Source: Firmicutes bacterium OM04-13BH
Lineage (GTDB): Bacteria; Bacillota; Clostridia; Lachnospirales; Lachnospiraceae
Assembly (NCBI GenBank): GCA_003481745.1
Contig: QULP01000001.1
Coordinates: forward strand, 124,001-188,000
Reading direction: 5' to 3'
Length of the DNA: 64,000 bases
A program made the position numbers and the translations under genes. This document shows, piece after piece, positions 54,650 through 63,849 of this stretch. Below the pieces are notes generated by a model. That model saw nothing but the letters and a program-made list of their open reading frames with translations. It was not told the origin of the DNA and ran no database searches. The stretch's first letter is position 1; the number at the start of each line of letters is the position of its first letter.

Positions 54650-54652
54650 CTC

Positions 54653-55453
54653 TCATCCTCCTATGATTTGTCCAATTACTGCGGATAAGGCAATCACCAA
54701 CTCACATATCTGTATATGAAACCCTGCCAGGTCTCCGGTAATTCCACCAAATTGTTTCATGGACATTTTATAATAATAAAGATACTCACAGCCTGCCCCA
54801 ACCAATACGCAAAGCCCAATCAGCGGTCTGACTGCAATCATGAAAAGGATTGAAAGTACTGCCACGATAACAGAAACCACTTTGACTGTATTTTTCTGTG
54901 CTCCGTCAGAAAATGTTGCTGCAAGTCCCGTATTCTTTGCCATTGGAAACGTTGCAATAGACAATGCTCCCAGTGCTCTTGATAAGACAAAGCCAATGCA
55001 GATAACCGGAAGGCTTCTTGCTGTCATTTCACTGTAAACACCAAAATATAAAAGGAAATAGCAGATTCCCACAATAATTGCAAATGCTCCTGCATTGGAA
55101 TCTTTTAAAATCTCTAATTTTTTTTCTCTTGGCTGATAAGAATTTAATGCATCTGATGTATCAAGCAGTCCATCTAAATGAATCCCTCCACTTACCAACA
55201 CCGGAATCAAAACAAGGATGACTGTATAAAAATTATGGCTGTGTACAAACAGTCCTGCATATGTTCCCCAAATCCAGCTTAAAAATCCAATGACCGCTCC
55301 GATTAACGGAAGAAAACACATCACATAACGCATATTTTCTTTACTCCACTCACTTTGCGGCATTGGAATTTTAGAATACATAGAAAATGCAATTTTAAAA
55401 CTGTTTGCAAGCTGACCTGCCGTTGTTGTTTTCTTTTCATTTTTCTGTGCCAT
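54653..55453 (-). CDS. cobS: Adenosylcobinamide-GDP ribazoletransferase
   Basis: 266 aa, polytopic membrane enzyme joining adenosylcobinamide-GDP with alpha-ribazole. FKIAFSMYSKIPMP, the acidic motif GGIHLDGLLDTSDALNS and DSNAGAFAIIVGICYFLL are family marks. A longer frame reaches 55624, but the start at 55453 has GGGAGAAG and gives the normal length. It overlaps cobU by 17 bases. Confidence 0.93.
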   Translation of the reverse strand: MAQKNEKKTTTAGQLANSFKIAFSMYSKIPMPQSEWSKENMRYVMCFLPLIGAVIGFLSWIWGTYAGLFVHSHNFYTVILVLIPVLVSGGIHLDGLLDTSDALNSYQPREKKLEILKDSNAGAFAIIVGICYFLLYFGVYSEMTARSLPVICIGFVLSRALGALSIATFPMAKNTGLAATFSDGAQKNTVKVVSVIVAVLSILFMIAVRPLIGLCVLVGAGCEYLYYYKMSMKQFGGITGDLAGFHIQICELVIALSAVIGQIIGG

Positions 55454-55994
55454 TTTTCTTCTCCCGGATAACTCCTTTTTGATTCTTTCTCTCAACTGGT
55501 ATTCCATAAACCACTTCTGCCACCGCTTTTGCACGCTTTGCCAGCTCCTGATTGATTTTTCCAAGATAACTCTGATATCGTTTTGTTTCTTCATCATAGT
55601 CAATTCCATCTGAAAAAATCTCATTTGTTACAATGACCAGTTCTTTTGCCTGTTTTTCGATTTCTGAAATTCCTTCTAAAATCTCTGGCACTGTGTCATC
55701 CTTTGCCCCATCTTCCTGAAACATTTCATTCGCTACCAGATTAGACATGCACTCAAGAAGCACACAGCAGCCTTCGGGAAGTTCTAAGTTCCGAAGACCG
55801 GTGTAACATTCTATTGTATTAAAATTTTTCTCTGCCCGCATCTTTCGGTGACGCTCAATTCTCTTTTTACTCTCTTCATCAAAGGGATACATTGTGGCAA
55901 TATAAATTCGTGGAAAGTCTCCAAAACCGGTCAATACCTCTTCCGCATAAGCAGATTTTCCACTTCCACTGCCTCCGGTTACAAGTGTAATCAT
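55437..55994 (-). CDS. cobU: Adenosylcobinamide kinase / adenosylcobinamide-phosphate guanylyltransferase
   Basis: 185 aa. P-loop TGGSGSGKSAYAEE (about 6-19), the guanylylation-region histidine in RIERHRKMRAEKNF, and LVIVTNEIFSDGIDYDEETK with YLGKINQELAKRAKAVAEVV. It phosphorylates and then activates cobinamide with GTP. Normal length, in contrast to the short homolog two genes downstream. Confidence 0.94.
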   Translation of the reverse strand: MITLVTGGSGSGKSAYAEEVLTGFGDFPRIYIATMYPFDEESKKRIERHRKMRAEKNFNTIECYTGLRNLELPEGCCVLLECMSNLVANEMFQEDGAKDDTVPEILEGISEIEKQAKELVIVTNEIFSDGIDYDEETKRYQSYLGKINQELAKRAKAVAEVVYGIPVERKNQKGVIREKKNGTEK

Positions 55995-56073
55995 CTTTTT
56001 ATCCTCTTTTCATTCCATCTCTCAATGGCTAATTTCTCACCTATTATTCATATCTCTCTTATTATCTCTTTTA

Positions 56074-57123
56074 TTACTGAAGCGGAACATAAGCTTCCAT
56101 GCCAATTCCACTAAAATCACTCATTCCATAATAAACCGCTACCGCTGTATCTAATAATGGATATAAGTTAAGTGCTCCCGTTCCTTCTCCCAGACACATA
56201 TCACAGTGAAGCGGCGCTTCTTTTCCAAGACTTTCCAGTAATAACTGTCCTGCCGGTTCTTTTGACACATGACTTGCCAGCATATAATCTTTACACTGCG
56301 GACAGATGGTGACAGCAACCAAAGCTCCTACTGCGGAAATTACTCCATCAATTACAATCGGAACTTTATATACTGCACCGCCAATAAAAAGACCTGCAAT
56401 TCCTGCAATATCAAAACCACCTACTTTGGAAACCACATCAATTCCATCTTCTGGATCTGGCTTATGAAGGGCAACCGCTTTTTTGATTGCCGTAATTTTA
56501 CGATTCAATCCCTCAGAAGAAAGCCCTGCTCCTCTTCCCGTCATTTCTTCTACCGGACGTTTTAAAATAACCGAAGCAACTGCGCTGCTCGTCGTTGTAT
56601 TTCCAATTCCCATCTCTCCAGTTGCAATAATTCCATAGCCTTTTGCTTTTAACGTTTCCACCATTTCAATTCCGGTTTCGATTGCCTGAACTGCCTGTTC
56701 TTTTGTCATAGCAGGTTCTTTTACCATATTTTTTGTTCCATAAGCAATTTTACGGTTCAAAATACTGACGTTACTTGCCACTCCCACATCAACTGGAAAA
56801 ATTTCCGCACCTACACTCTTACACATAATACTTGATACTGCTTTCGTCTGAAGAAAATTTTCACAGACAAGCGCCGTTATCTCCTGTCCGGTCTGTGTGA
56901 CACCTTCTTCTACCACACCATTATCTGCACACATCGGAACGAGTGCCTTTTTTCTTACATCAATATCCGCACTGCCGGTAATCCCTGAAATCTGTACCAG
57001 CATATCTTCTAATTTTCCAAGACTGTGCAGTGGATGTGCAATCGCATCCCATCTTTTCTTGCATACATCCATCGCTGTTTCATCTAATGGTTCTATTTTT
57101 TTCAGCGCTTCTTCCAGTTTCAT
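56074..57123 (-). CDS. cobT: Nicotinate-nucleotide-dimethylbenzimidazole phosphoribosyltransferase
   Basis: 349 aa. It makes alpha-ribazole phosphate from the lower-ligand base. Visible motifs are CADNGVVEEGVTQTGQEIT, GEMGIGNTTTSSAV, GRGAGLSSEGLNRK, GGFDIAGIAGLFIGGA and LGEGTGALNLYPLLD (catalytic Glu). The ATG at 57123 is 7 bases from AAAGGAG and is preferred to the one at 57129. The 79-base gap to cobU shows no feature. Confidence 0.95.
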   Translation of the reverse strand: MKLEEALKKIEPLDETAMDVCKKRWDAIAHPLHSLGKLEDMLVQISGITGSADIDVRKKALVPMCADNGVVEEGVTQTGQEITALVCENFLQTKAVSSIMCKSVGAEIFPVDVGVASNVSILNRKIAYGTKNMVKEPAMTKEQAVQAIETGIEMVETLKAKGYGIIATGEMGIGNTTTSSAVASVILKRPVEEMTGRGAGLSSEGLNRKITAIKKAVALHKPDPEDGIDVVSKVGGFDIAGIAGLFIGGAVYKVPIVIDGVISAVGALVAVTICPQCKDYMLASHVSKEPAGQLLLESLGKEAPLHCDMCLGEGTGALNLYPLLDTAVAVYYGMSDFSGIGMEAYVPLQ

Positions 57124-57160
57124 TTTCATACTCCTTTTCTTATGTAGTCTCAGAATCCTT

Positions 57161-58546
57161 TCATATCGTCTTATCTTTATACATCTGACAACTCTTTAAA
57201 ATTCCCTTTGCCACAGCAGGATTTCCGTAATAATAAAAATGAGGAAATCCTGCCAGAAGATGGTTTTCTAAATGAATACACTCCCAGCTTCTGCTGCTAA
57301 ATGGTTTCTTCGCCACAAAATCACTTCCGCACGAAGTGGAATCAAAATAGTGAAATTCATGTGCTGGAATCTCATCACAATTTTCTTCCAACACTCGATT
57401 TGTCTTTGATTTAAGCGAAATATAGCCAAATCTGCCAAGCTTTGAAGTCCGATAGGATTCTCCTTTTATAATGCCGACTCCTTTATGCGGTTTTGCCTCC
57501 ATATCTTCCATCGTCTCATGCAGATACATAAAACCGCCACATTCTGCAATCACAGGCATTCCCTTTTCATAAGCCTTTTTAATCGCTTCCCGCATCGAAT
57601 GATTTTCTTCTAACTGCTTTGCAAAGAGTTCCGGATAACCTCCATAAAAAATCAATCCATACAGGTTTTTTGGAAGTTTTTCATCATGAAGCGGTGAAAA
57701 CTCTACCAGCTCTGCACCCATATTTCGTAATAACTGCAGATTATCCTCATAAATAAAACAAAACGCCTCATCTCTTGCAATGCCAATCCGAACCGGCTGT
57801 TCTAATTGAAACGCATACTCGCTGTCTTTGTCCCATGGGATTTCTTCTTCTAAATCCGGTGCATTCTCTGCAAGCAAAAGCAGTTTTTCCATGTCAATGG
57901 TTTCTTCTAACACCTTAGCAAGCTTTGCAAGCCGTTCCTTAAAATCTGCAATCTCATCTGGTAAAATTAGTCCTAAATGCCTGCTTTCAATCACACAATC
58001 CTCTACTTTCGGCACATATCCAAGTACCTGAATTTCTAACTCTGATTCAATTAACTGCTTTACTCTCGGGTAGAGCATTGCAGGCATCTGATTTAATATT
58101 ACGCCTTTTATCTGACTATTTTCTTTATATTCCAAAAATCCCTTAATATAAGGCACAATAGAAACACTCATTCCCTTACAGTTTACAATCAAAACCGCCG
58201 GTGTCTTTGTCATAGAGGCCACTTCATAAGCACTGGCTTTGGAAGTAATCCCTCCTGCACCGTCATAATATCCCATCACACCTTCCATCACTGCAATGTC
58301 CATACCTTTGCAGTTTTTGGAAAGCAGATAGTTTAAAACAGGCTCATTCACAAAAAAAGAATCCAGATTTCTCGAATGAGTTCCGATTACCTTGGTATGA
58401 AACATCGGGTCAATATAATCCGGTCCACACTTAAAAGAAGCTACTTTCTTATCTCTATTTATAAGTGCCTGAAGCAGTCCACAGGTAATCAAGGTTTTGC
58501 CACTTCCACTTGCCCCTGCACAAATCAAAAAACGAGGTATCTTCAT
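57161..58546 (-). CDS. cbiA: Cobyrinate a,c-diamide synthase
   Basis: 461 aa. ATP- and glutamine-dependent amidation of side chains a and c. The N-terminal P-loop FLICAGASGSGKTLITCGLL, FKCGPDYIDPMFH and VMEGVMGYYDG are in the ATPase half; IFYGGYPELFAKQL, VIAECGGFMYLHETM (nucleophile Cys) and the terminal histidine are in the glutaminase half. GAGGAATAG precedes the ATG. Confidence 0.95.
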   Translation of the reverse strand: MKIPRFLICAGASGSGKTLITCGLLQALINRDKKVASFKCGPDYIDPMFHTKVIGTHSRNLDSFFVNEPVLNYLLSKNCKGMDIAVMEGVMGYYDGAGGITSKASAYEVASMTKTPAVLIVNCKGMSVSIVPYIKGFLEYKENSQIKGVILNQMPAMLYPRVKQLIESELEIQVLGYVPKVEDCVIESRHLGLILPDEIADFKERLAKLAKVLEETIDMEKLLLLAENAPDLEEEIPWDKDSEYAFQLEQPVRIGIARDEAFCFIYEDNLQLLRNMGAELVEFSPLHDEKLPKNLYGLIFYGGYPELFAKQLEENHSMREAIKKAYEKGMPVIAECGGFMYLHETMEDMEAKPHKGVGIIKGESYRTSKLGRFGYISLKSKTNRVLEENCDEIPAHEFHYFDSTSCGSDFVAKKPFSSRSWECIHLENHLLAGFPHFYYYGNPAVAKGILKSCQMYKDKTI

Positions 58547-58551
58547 TACGA

Positions 58552-60546
58552 CTATTCCTCCTCTTTTTCTTCTTTCTTTCCTGTTGCAGAAAAAATCGTA
58601 ATCGGATTTTCTCCCATCATCATCTGATAGCTTCCGATTTTTTTTGCACGGCTTACACTTAACTGTATCATTTCTACGTCTTCAAATGGCAGTACTTTCA
58701 TGCAACGATTGGCTTCTGCTACACTTTCAAGTGCAATACAGTTAATTACAACGCGAATCTTCGGATTTTTTTCAAGCAGTAATCTTAAAATAGATTCCAT
58801 ATTTCCAGAAGAGCCTCCGATAAAAGCATGTGTTGGTACTTCAAGTGCTTCTAATGCTTCCGGTGCCACTCCTTCTATTACAGAGAGATTATCCGTCATA
58901 AATTTTTGTTTGTTCTTTTTTAACAGCTCCACTGCCGTTTCTTTCTTTTCAATTGCATAAACCCTGCCTTTTGGCGTGCGAAGTGCCATTTCGACAGACA
59001 CAGAACCTGTACCCGCTCCCACATCATAACAGACAGAATCTTCCCTTAAGCCAAGTTTCGCCAAAGAAACACAGCGCACTTCTTCTTTGGTCATTGGCAC
59101 TTTATCTCTTAAAAACGCACTATCTTTTACGCCATGTGTGGATGGTAAGCCTTCCGCCTCTTTATTTTCTATATAAATCACACTTAAGGCATCGCCCTCA
59201 TAATCACAGAAGGAATCTGCACTTCCCTGCACAATTGCTTCGTCTGGATAAGAAAGACGTTCTCCTACAAAAAAAATCACCTTTCCCATTCCATAATTTG
59301 TCAACGTCTTTGCAAGATTTGCCACCGCATCTTTTGTTCCTAAAATCGAAACCACTTTCTGATGTGTTTTTATCAGTTCCACCAGATTTTCTTCTTTCCC
59401 ATGTGCACTGGTGATAACCGCATCATCCCAGGAGCGTCCGATTTTCGCCATAAAATAAATCGGTGACGAAAGTCCGCTTATCTGCCTTACCTCGCGCTCT
59501 TTTAATGTTTCCTGCAGTTTCTTTGCACCACTGTAAAATCCGACATCTCCAGAAAGCAATACCGCAATTTTTTCGTATTCCGGATGCTTATCCAGATATA
59601 CTTTTATTTTTTCACTGTTATATTCAATCAACACATCCTGTTCCGAGTGCAACACAGATTCGACCATCCGTTTTGCTCCAATTAAAAGTTCTGCCTCTTT
59701 AATTGCTTTGATTGCCTCTATTGTGCAGGTATCTGGATTTCCCATTCCAATTCCAACCAGAGAGACTTTCTGGTTTTGTTTTAATCCAAAACGCCGGCAT
59801 AATAATGCTTTACATTCGATTAATCCAAGTCCTTCTTCTTTTAATGGCCGACCTACAATCACACAGATACAGCCTGCCCGCTTTGCCGCTTCCAGTTTTT
59901 CCTCATACCCGCCTGTCACTCCGGACATTTTCGTTACCAGATAACGACAATCAAGCTGTCGAAGCATTGCCTCATTTAATTCCATAGAAAACGGTCCCTG
60001 CATACAAATCAGATTTCGTCCTTCAAATCCAAGACTTTTACAGTGTTCGGCAACATTAGAAAGAGAAAGTACACGCGCAAAAATTCGTTCTTTATAATTT
60101 TCAATCTTTGTATACTTATGAATTTCCTTGCTTCCCGTGGTAACTAAAACATTTCCTGTTGTTGTACTTAAATATTCTACAGCCTCATCCACGGAATCTA
60201 CATATACACTGGAATCATTCTTTGTATCCTCTGTACTTCCGGCACGTAAAAGACGTACATATTCCGTTTTTGTCTCCTCACATGCCTTGCGAATGTTTTT
60301 TGTTACTTCCGCAGCATAAGGATGGGTTGAATCGATGACAAGAGACGGATGCATATTTTGCATCGCCTCTTTCATTGCAGTTTCATCCAACCTTTCATGA
60401 GAGATACTTAGATAACTGCTCTTTGGCAGAAGTGTCTCTCCATACTCGGTTGCTACACAGACATGTGTCTGGATTTTTTGTTTTTCTAAAAATTCTGAAA
60501 TTTTTCTGCCTTCTGTTGTCCCTGCAAATACAAGCACCTTACACAT
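58552..60546 (-). CDS. cbiJET: Triple fusion: precorrin-6A reductase (CbiJ), CbiE and CbiT methyltransferases
   Basis: 664 aa. Residues about 1-250 are CbiJ/CobK (VLVFAGTTEGRKISEFL, VIDSTHPYAAEVTKNI, LVTTGSKEIHKY). About 258-465 is CbiE (VSLVGIGMGNPDTCTIEAI, VLLSGDVGFYSGAKKL, SILGTKDAVANLAKTL). About 475-650 is CbiT (MTKEEVRCVSLAKLGLREDS, CYDVGAGTGSVSVEMAL, AFIGGSSGNMESILRLLLEK). It covers reduction of cobalt-precorrin-6A and methylation at C5 and C15 with decarboxylation. All three folds look complete. CbiE-CbiT fusions (CobL type) are common; the leading CbiJ makes a three-step enzyme. It overlaps cbiH by 8 bases. Confidence 0.94.
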   Translation of the reverse strand: MCKVLVFAGTTEGRKISEFLEKQKIQTHVCVATEYGETLLPKSSYLSISHERLDETAMKEAMQNMHPSLVIDSTHPYAAEVTKNIRKACEETKTEYVRLLRAGSTEDTKNDSSVYVDSVDEAVEYLSTTTGNVLVTTGSKEIHKYTKIENYKERIFARVLSLSNVAEHCKSLGFEGRNLICMQGPFSMELNEAMLRQLDCRYLVTKMSGVTGGYEEKLEAAKRAGCICVIVGRPLKEEGLGLIECKALLCRRFGLKQNQKVSLVGIGMGNPDTCTIEAIKAIKEAELLIGAKRMVESVLHSEQDVLIEYNSEKIKVYLDKHPEYEKIAVLLSGDVGFYSGAKKLQETLKEREVRQISGLSSPIYFMAKIGRSWDDAVITSAHGKEENLVELIKTHQKVVSILGTKDAVANLAKTLTNYGMGKVIFFVGERLSYPDEAIVQGSADSFCDYEGDALSVIYIENKEAEGLPSTHGVKDSAFLRDKVPMTKEEVRCVSLAKLGLREDSVCYDVGAGTGSVSVEMALRTPKGRVYAIEKKETAVELLKKNKQKFMTDNLSVIEGVAPEALEALEVPTHAFIGGSSGNMESILRLLLEKNPKIRVVINCIALESVAEANRCMKVLPFEDVEMIQLSVSRAKKIGSYQMMMGENPITIFSATGKKEEKEEE

Positions 60547-61270
60547 TTTTATAGCCCCTTGGTGTCACCATTTTTCCATTGATATTCTTTGTCTGAGAAT
60601 TTCCAATAAATACCGTTGTAAACATATCGACCTGTGTATCACGCAGTTCTTTTAACGTCATAACCTTCTCACTTTCTCCATCTCTTCCAATGTTTCCAAC
60701 AATTCCGCAGACTGTTTCTTCACTTTTATATTTTAACATTAAATCACAGGCTTTCTGCAGATAATCATGGCGTTTCTTACTGGACGGATTATACAGACAA
60801 ATCACAAAATCTCCGTGCGCTGCATCTAAAAGTCTGGTCTCGATTTTCTCCCATGGGGTCAGCAGGTCACTTAAACTAATCAGGCAGAAGTCATGAATCA
60901 GTGGAGCTCCTAATACCGCTGCTCCGCCTGTTGCTGCGGTTACACCTGCAATAACAGAAAGTTCCACTTCCGGATAATTCATTCCTACTTCATACATTAA
61001 GCCTGCCATTCCATAAACACCGGCATCCCCGCTGCAAATCATGGATACCGTCTTTCCTTTCATGGCTTCTTCAAATGCCATCTTACAGCGCTCCACCTCT
61101 TTTTTCATCGGTGTTGTCAAAAATTCTTTTCCGGCAAAATGTTCTTTTACCAGGTCTACATATACGGTATATCCGATAATTACATCACTGTTTTTTAAAG
61201 CCTCTGCTGCCTCAATTGTCATTTTCTCATAAGCACCAGGTCCGATGCCAACTACATATAATTTTTTCAA
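60539..61270 (-). CDS. cbiH: Cobalt-precorrin-3 C17-methyltransferase
   Basis: 243 aa SAM-dependent tetrapyrrole methyltransferase that also contracts the ring. LYVVGIGPGAYEKMTIEA, DVIIGYTVYVDLV, MICSGDAGVYGMAGLMYE and FVICLYNPSSKKRHDYL are typical of CbiH/CobJ. The TTG at 61270, which overlaps the cbiG stop (TTGA) and follows GGAG, is preferred over the ATG at 61285. Part of the overlapping cbi operon. Confidence 0.94.
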   Translation of the reverse strand: MKKLYVVGIGPGAYEKMTIEAAEALKNSDVIIGYTVYVDLVKEHFAGKEFLTTPMKKEVERCKMAFEEAMKGKTVSMICSGDAGVYGMAGLMYEVGMNYPEVELSVIAGVTAATGGAAVLGAPLIHDFCLISLSDLLTPWEKIETRLLDAAHGDFVICLYNPSSKKRHDYLQKACDLMLKYKSEETVCGIVGNIGRDGESEKVMTLKELRDTQVDMFTTVFIGNSQTKNINGKMVTPRGYKNV

Positions 61271-62391
61271 AACTGTACGCTCCATTTCCGTCTGGCAAGT
61301 GCTGCTGTCACGCCATCCTCTGCATATTTTCTAAGAATCAGATTACTTTTTTCTCCATGTTTACTACTTCCAAGAATTGCACTTCGCTCGCAGACATTGT
61401 CTACACCCGTTGTCTCCTCTACGAATTTCGATTCTGCAAAACTTCCTTCTACTTCTTTTAACTGTTTTGCACTGTAAGTTTCAAACGGAAGATTTCTCTC
61501 TTTACAGTATTCTAAGATTCCCTGTTCTTCTTTCTTTAAATCAATACTGGCTACCAGCTCCATCGAAACAGATGGAATTAAGAGTTCATCGCACGCTTTT
61601 CTAACTACTTTTTCCACAGTGTCTGCCGGTGTATCTTTTTTACAGCCTACTCCAAGAGTAATAATCTTCGGAACCAAATAAAGGGTATGTACAAATGGAT
61701 GTTTCAGATAACTATTTGTCACATAAATTCCCATCTCCGGTTTTTCTTTTGTCTCGTCCTCTTCATCCAACAGCTGTAACTCTTTCGGAATCTCTCCAAC
61801 CCATGGAAAATCACTGGCAAATCCTACACTATTTCCATTTACAAGTGCTGCTGAAATTTCTTTTGCCATTGTCATATCAGAAATATAGCATCCGTTTGTC
61901 TTTGCAAATACATCCACTGCAAATTTATTGTTAATATCTGTCGCAGTTGTAATAACCGGTGTTGCATGCAGAAGATTGCTGATTTCCTCTGTCAGTTCAT
62001 TTGCCCCACCAATATGACCGGATAACAAAGAAATTGCAAATTTTCCCTGCTCATCAATAACCACTACTGCAGGGTCTGTCTTTTTACTGCTCACAAATGG
62101 AGCAATGCTTCGTACCGCAATCCCACAAGCTCCGATAAAGATAATCGCATCGCTTTGTGCAAAACGGCGTCCTGTCCAGTCTCGAAGAGAAGAATCAATC
62201 GGTTTTGCAAATTCTTTTACATTACGAAATGCTTTGTCATCTGCCTCTACCTGTGACTCATCCAATATCTTTTTTGTGTATTTACTCTTTGTAAATGCCT
62301 CTACTTCATGCCCGCCTTCGCCTAAAAACCAACTGAGCATTTCTCCAATGCGATATCCGCTTCTGCTGAAACTTATAATTGATATCTTCAT
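61267..62391 (-). CDS. cbiG: Cobalt-precorrin-5A hydrolase
   Basis: 374 aa. It opens the delta-lactone and releases acetaldehyde, a step specific to the anaerobic route. N-terminal ISIISFSRSGYRIGEML, AIIFIGACGIAVRSIAPFV, DPAVVVIDEQGKFAISLLSGHIGGANELTEEI (about 130-162) and the C-terminal LGVGCKKDTPADTVE are family motifs. ATGA overlap with cbiF. Confidence 0.95.
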   Translation of the reverse strand: MKISIISFSRSGYRIGEMLSWFLGEGGHEVEAFTKSKYTKKILDESQVEADDKAFRNVKEFAKPIDSSLRDWTGRRFAQSDAIIFIGACGIAVRSIAPFVSSKKTDPAVVVIDEQGKFAISLLSGHIGGANELTEEISNLLHATPVITTATDINNKFAVDVFAKTNGCYISDMTMAKEISAALVNGNSVGFASDFPWVGEIPKELQLLDEEDETKEKPEMGIYVTNSYLKHPFVHTLYLVPKIITLGVGCKKDTPADTVEKVVRKACDELLIPSVSMELVASIDLKKEEQGILEYCKERNLPFETYSAKQLKEVEGSFAESKFVEETTGVDNVCERSAILGSSKHGEKSNLILRKYAEDGVTAALARRKWSVQF

Positions 62392-63152
62392 TCTGCATCC
62401 GTTCCTTTCCTGAACTCTGTTGTAAATCCCGGGTCATATAATTTTGACCGTTCATAATTTGAATGTGCAACTGCCTCTCCGATAATCATCAGAGCCGTTT
62501 TGGTAATCTGATTTTCTTTTGCAGTCTGTGCCAATGTACCAACCGTACAGACAAAAGATTTCTCATCTTCCCAGGTCGCTTTATATACAATTGCTGCCGG
62601 TGTATCCTTGGAATATCCACCCTCGATTAAACGTTTGGAAAGTTCCTCTAACAGACCCGTACTTAAGAATACAACCATTGTAGCCTGATGTGCTGCAAAT
62701 GACTCAATACTTTCTTTTTCCGGTACCGGAGTTCTACCTGCCATCCTTGTAATAATCACACTCTGGGATACTTCAGGAAGTGTATACTCTAAATTAAGTG
62801 CTGATGCTGCCCCACAAAAAGAACTGACACCTGGACAATAATCATAAGAAACCCCTTCTTCATCAAGTACATCCATCTGTTCACGAATTGCTCCGTACAG
62901 ACATGGGTCTCCTGTATGCAGACGTACCGTCATTTTTTCTGCTTTTTCTGCCTCTCTCATCACATCGAGTACTTCTTCTAAGGTCATCTTGGCACTGTTA
63001 TAAATCTGACAACCTTCTTTTGCATAGTCTAAAAGCTGTGGATTAACCAATGAACCTGCATAGATAATCACATCCGCTTCCTCTAAAAACTTCTTTCCTC
63101 GGATTGTAATTAAATCCGGTGCTCCACTACCTGCTCCTACAAAATGTATCAT
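62388..63152 (-). CDS. cbiF: Cobalt-precorrin-4 C11-methyltransferase
   Basis: 254 aa. IHFVGAGSGAPDLITIRG, ADVIIYAGSLVNPQLL, VRLHTGDPCLYGAIREQ, ITRMAGRTPVPEKES and the late ALMIIGEAV match CbiF/CobM. It acts between CbiH and CbiG. It starts 1 base after cbiL ends. Confidence 0.95.
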   Translation of the reverse strand: MIHFVGAGSGAPDLITIRGKKFLEEADVIIYAGSLVNPQLLDYAKEGCQIYNSAKMTLEEVLDVMREAEKAEKMTVRLHTGDPCLYGAIREQMDVLDEEGVSYDYCPGVSSFCGAASALNLEYTLPEVSQSVIITRMAGRTPVPEKESIESFAAHQATMVVFLSTGLLEELSKRLIEGGYSKDTPAAIVYKATWEDEKSFVCTVGTLAQTAKENQITKTALMIIGEAVAHSNYERSKLYDPGFTTEFRKGTDAE

Positions 63153-63153
63153 C

Positions 63154-63849
63154 TTATTTTTTCTCCTTCACAATAATTAATGAATAATATCCGGACTGTT
63201 CCGGTATTTCTTCGGCACTTTTATAAATCTTTTCACTCGGCATGCCACAATCCTCAATCATAACTGCATCCTGACCACTTCTTAAAATACTCTCTCTGAC
63301 TGCTTTCATTTTCCTTCCGGTTTTCATCAAAACTTTTGTCCCCGGAAGTTTTAATACCTCATCCATGGTATCCGCATTGTACGTTGCAGGAATCACATGA
63401 AGCGGTTCTGCCATTTCTACCAGTCCCATATTTAAAGTTGCTGCTACCGCACAAAAAGACGGAATTCCACTTACAATTTCTACTTCATAACCACGCTCTA
63501 AAATTCGTTTATGTACATACAAATAAGTAGAATACACAGTCGGGTCTCCCAAAGTTAAAAATGCAACCTGTTTTCCCTGCTTTAAAAGTTCTTCTATGGT
63601 ATCTGCTGCTTTTTGGTGATTTTCTTCTAATACAGCCGGGTCTTTTGTCATTGGCATTGGGATTGGAATGAGATTTTTCTCATCTAATTCCTGATATACC
63701 CCTTTTACAATTTTATAGGCAACACTTTCCTCTGCAACTGCTCCCGGAACCGCTACTACATCACTTTCTTTTACCAATCGAAGTGCTTTTACTGTCAACA
63801 GTTCAGGGTCTCCCGGTCCAACTCCAAGTCCATATAATTTTCCTGTCAT
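63154..63849 (-). CDS. cbiL: Cobalt-precorrin-2 C20-methyltransferase
   Basis: 231 aa. LYGLGVGPGDPELLTVKALR, VAFLTLGDPTVYSTYLYVHKR (about 98-118) and VEIVSGIPSFCAVAATLN identify CbiL/CobI. First ring methylation after cobalt insertion by CbiK. Its ATG overlaps the upstream stop codon (ATGA). Confidence 0.95.
   Translation of the reverse strand: MTGKLYGLGVGPGDPELLTVKALRLVKESDVVAVPGAVAEESVAYKIVKGVYQELDEKNLIPIPMPMTKDPAVLEENHQKAADTIEELLKQGKQVAFLTLGDPTVYSTYLYVHKRILERGYEVEIVSGIPSFCAVAATLNMGLVEMAEPLHVIPATYNADTMDEVLKLPGTKVLMKTGRKMKAVRESILRSGQDAVMIEDCGMPSEKIYKSAEEIPEQSGYYSLIIVKEKK

Noticed and set aside
54653..55624. Longer cobS reading frame with a 57-residue N-terminal extension
   Set aside because: The extension lies wholly within cobU in another frame; the internal ATG at 55453 has a ribosome site and gives the normal length.
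58953..59414. Plus-strand frame of 153 codons opposite cbiJET
   Set aside because: Leu/His/Pro-rich shadow of a well-supported coding region.
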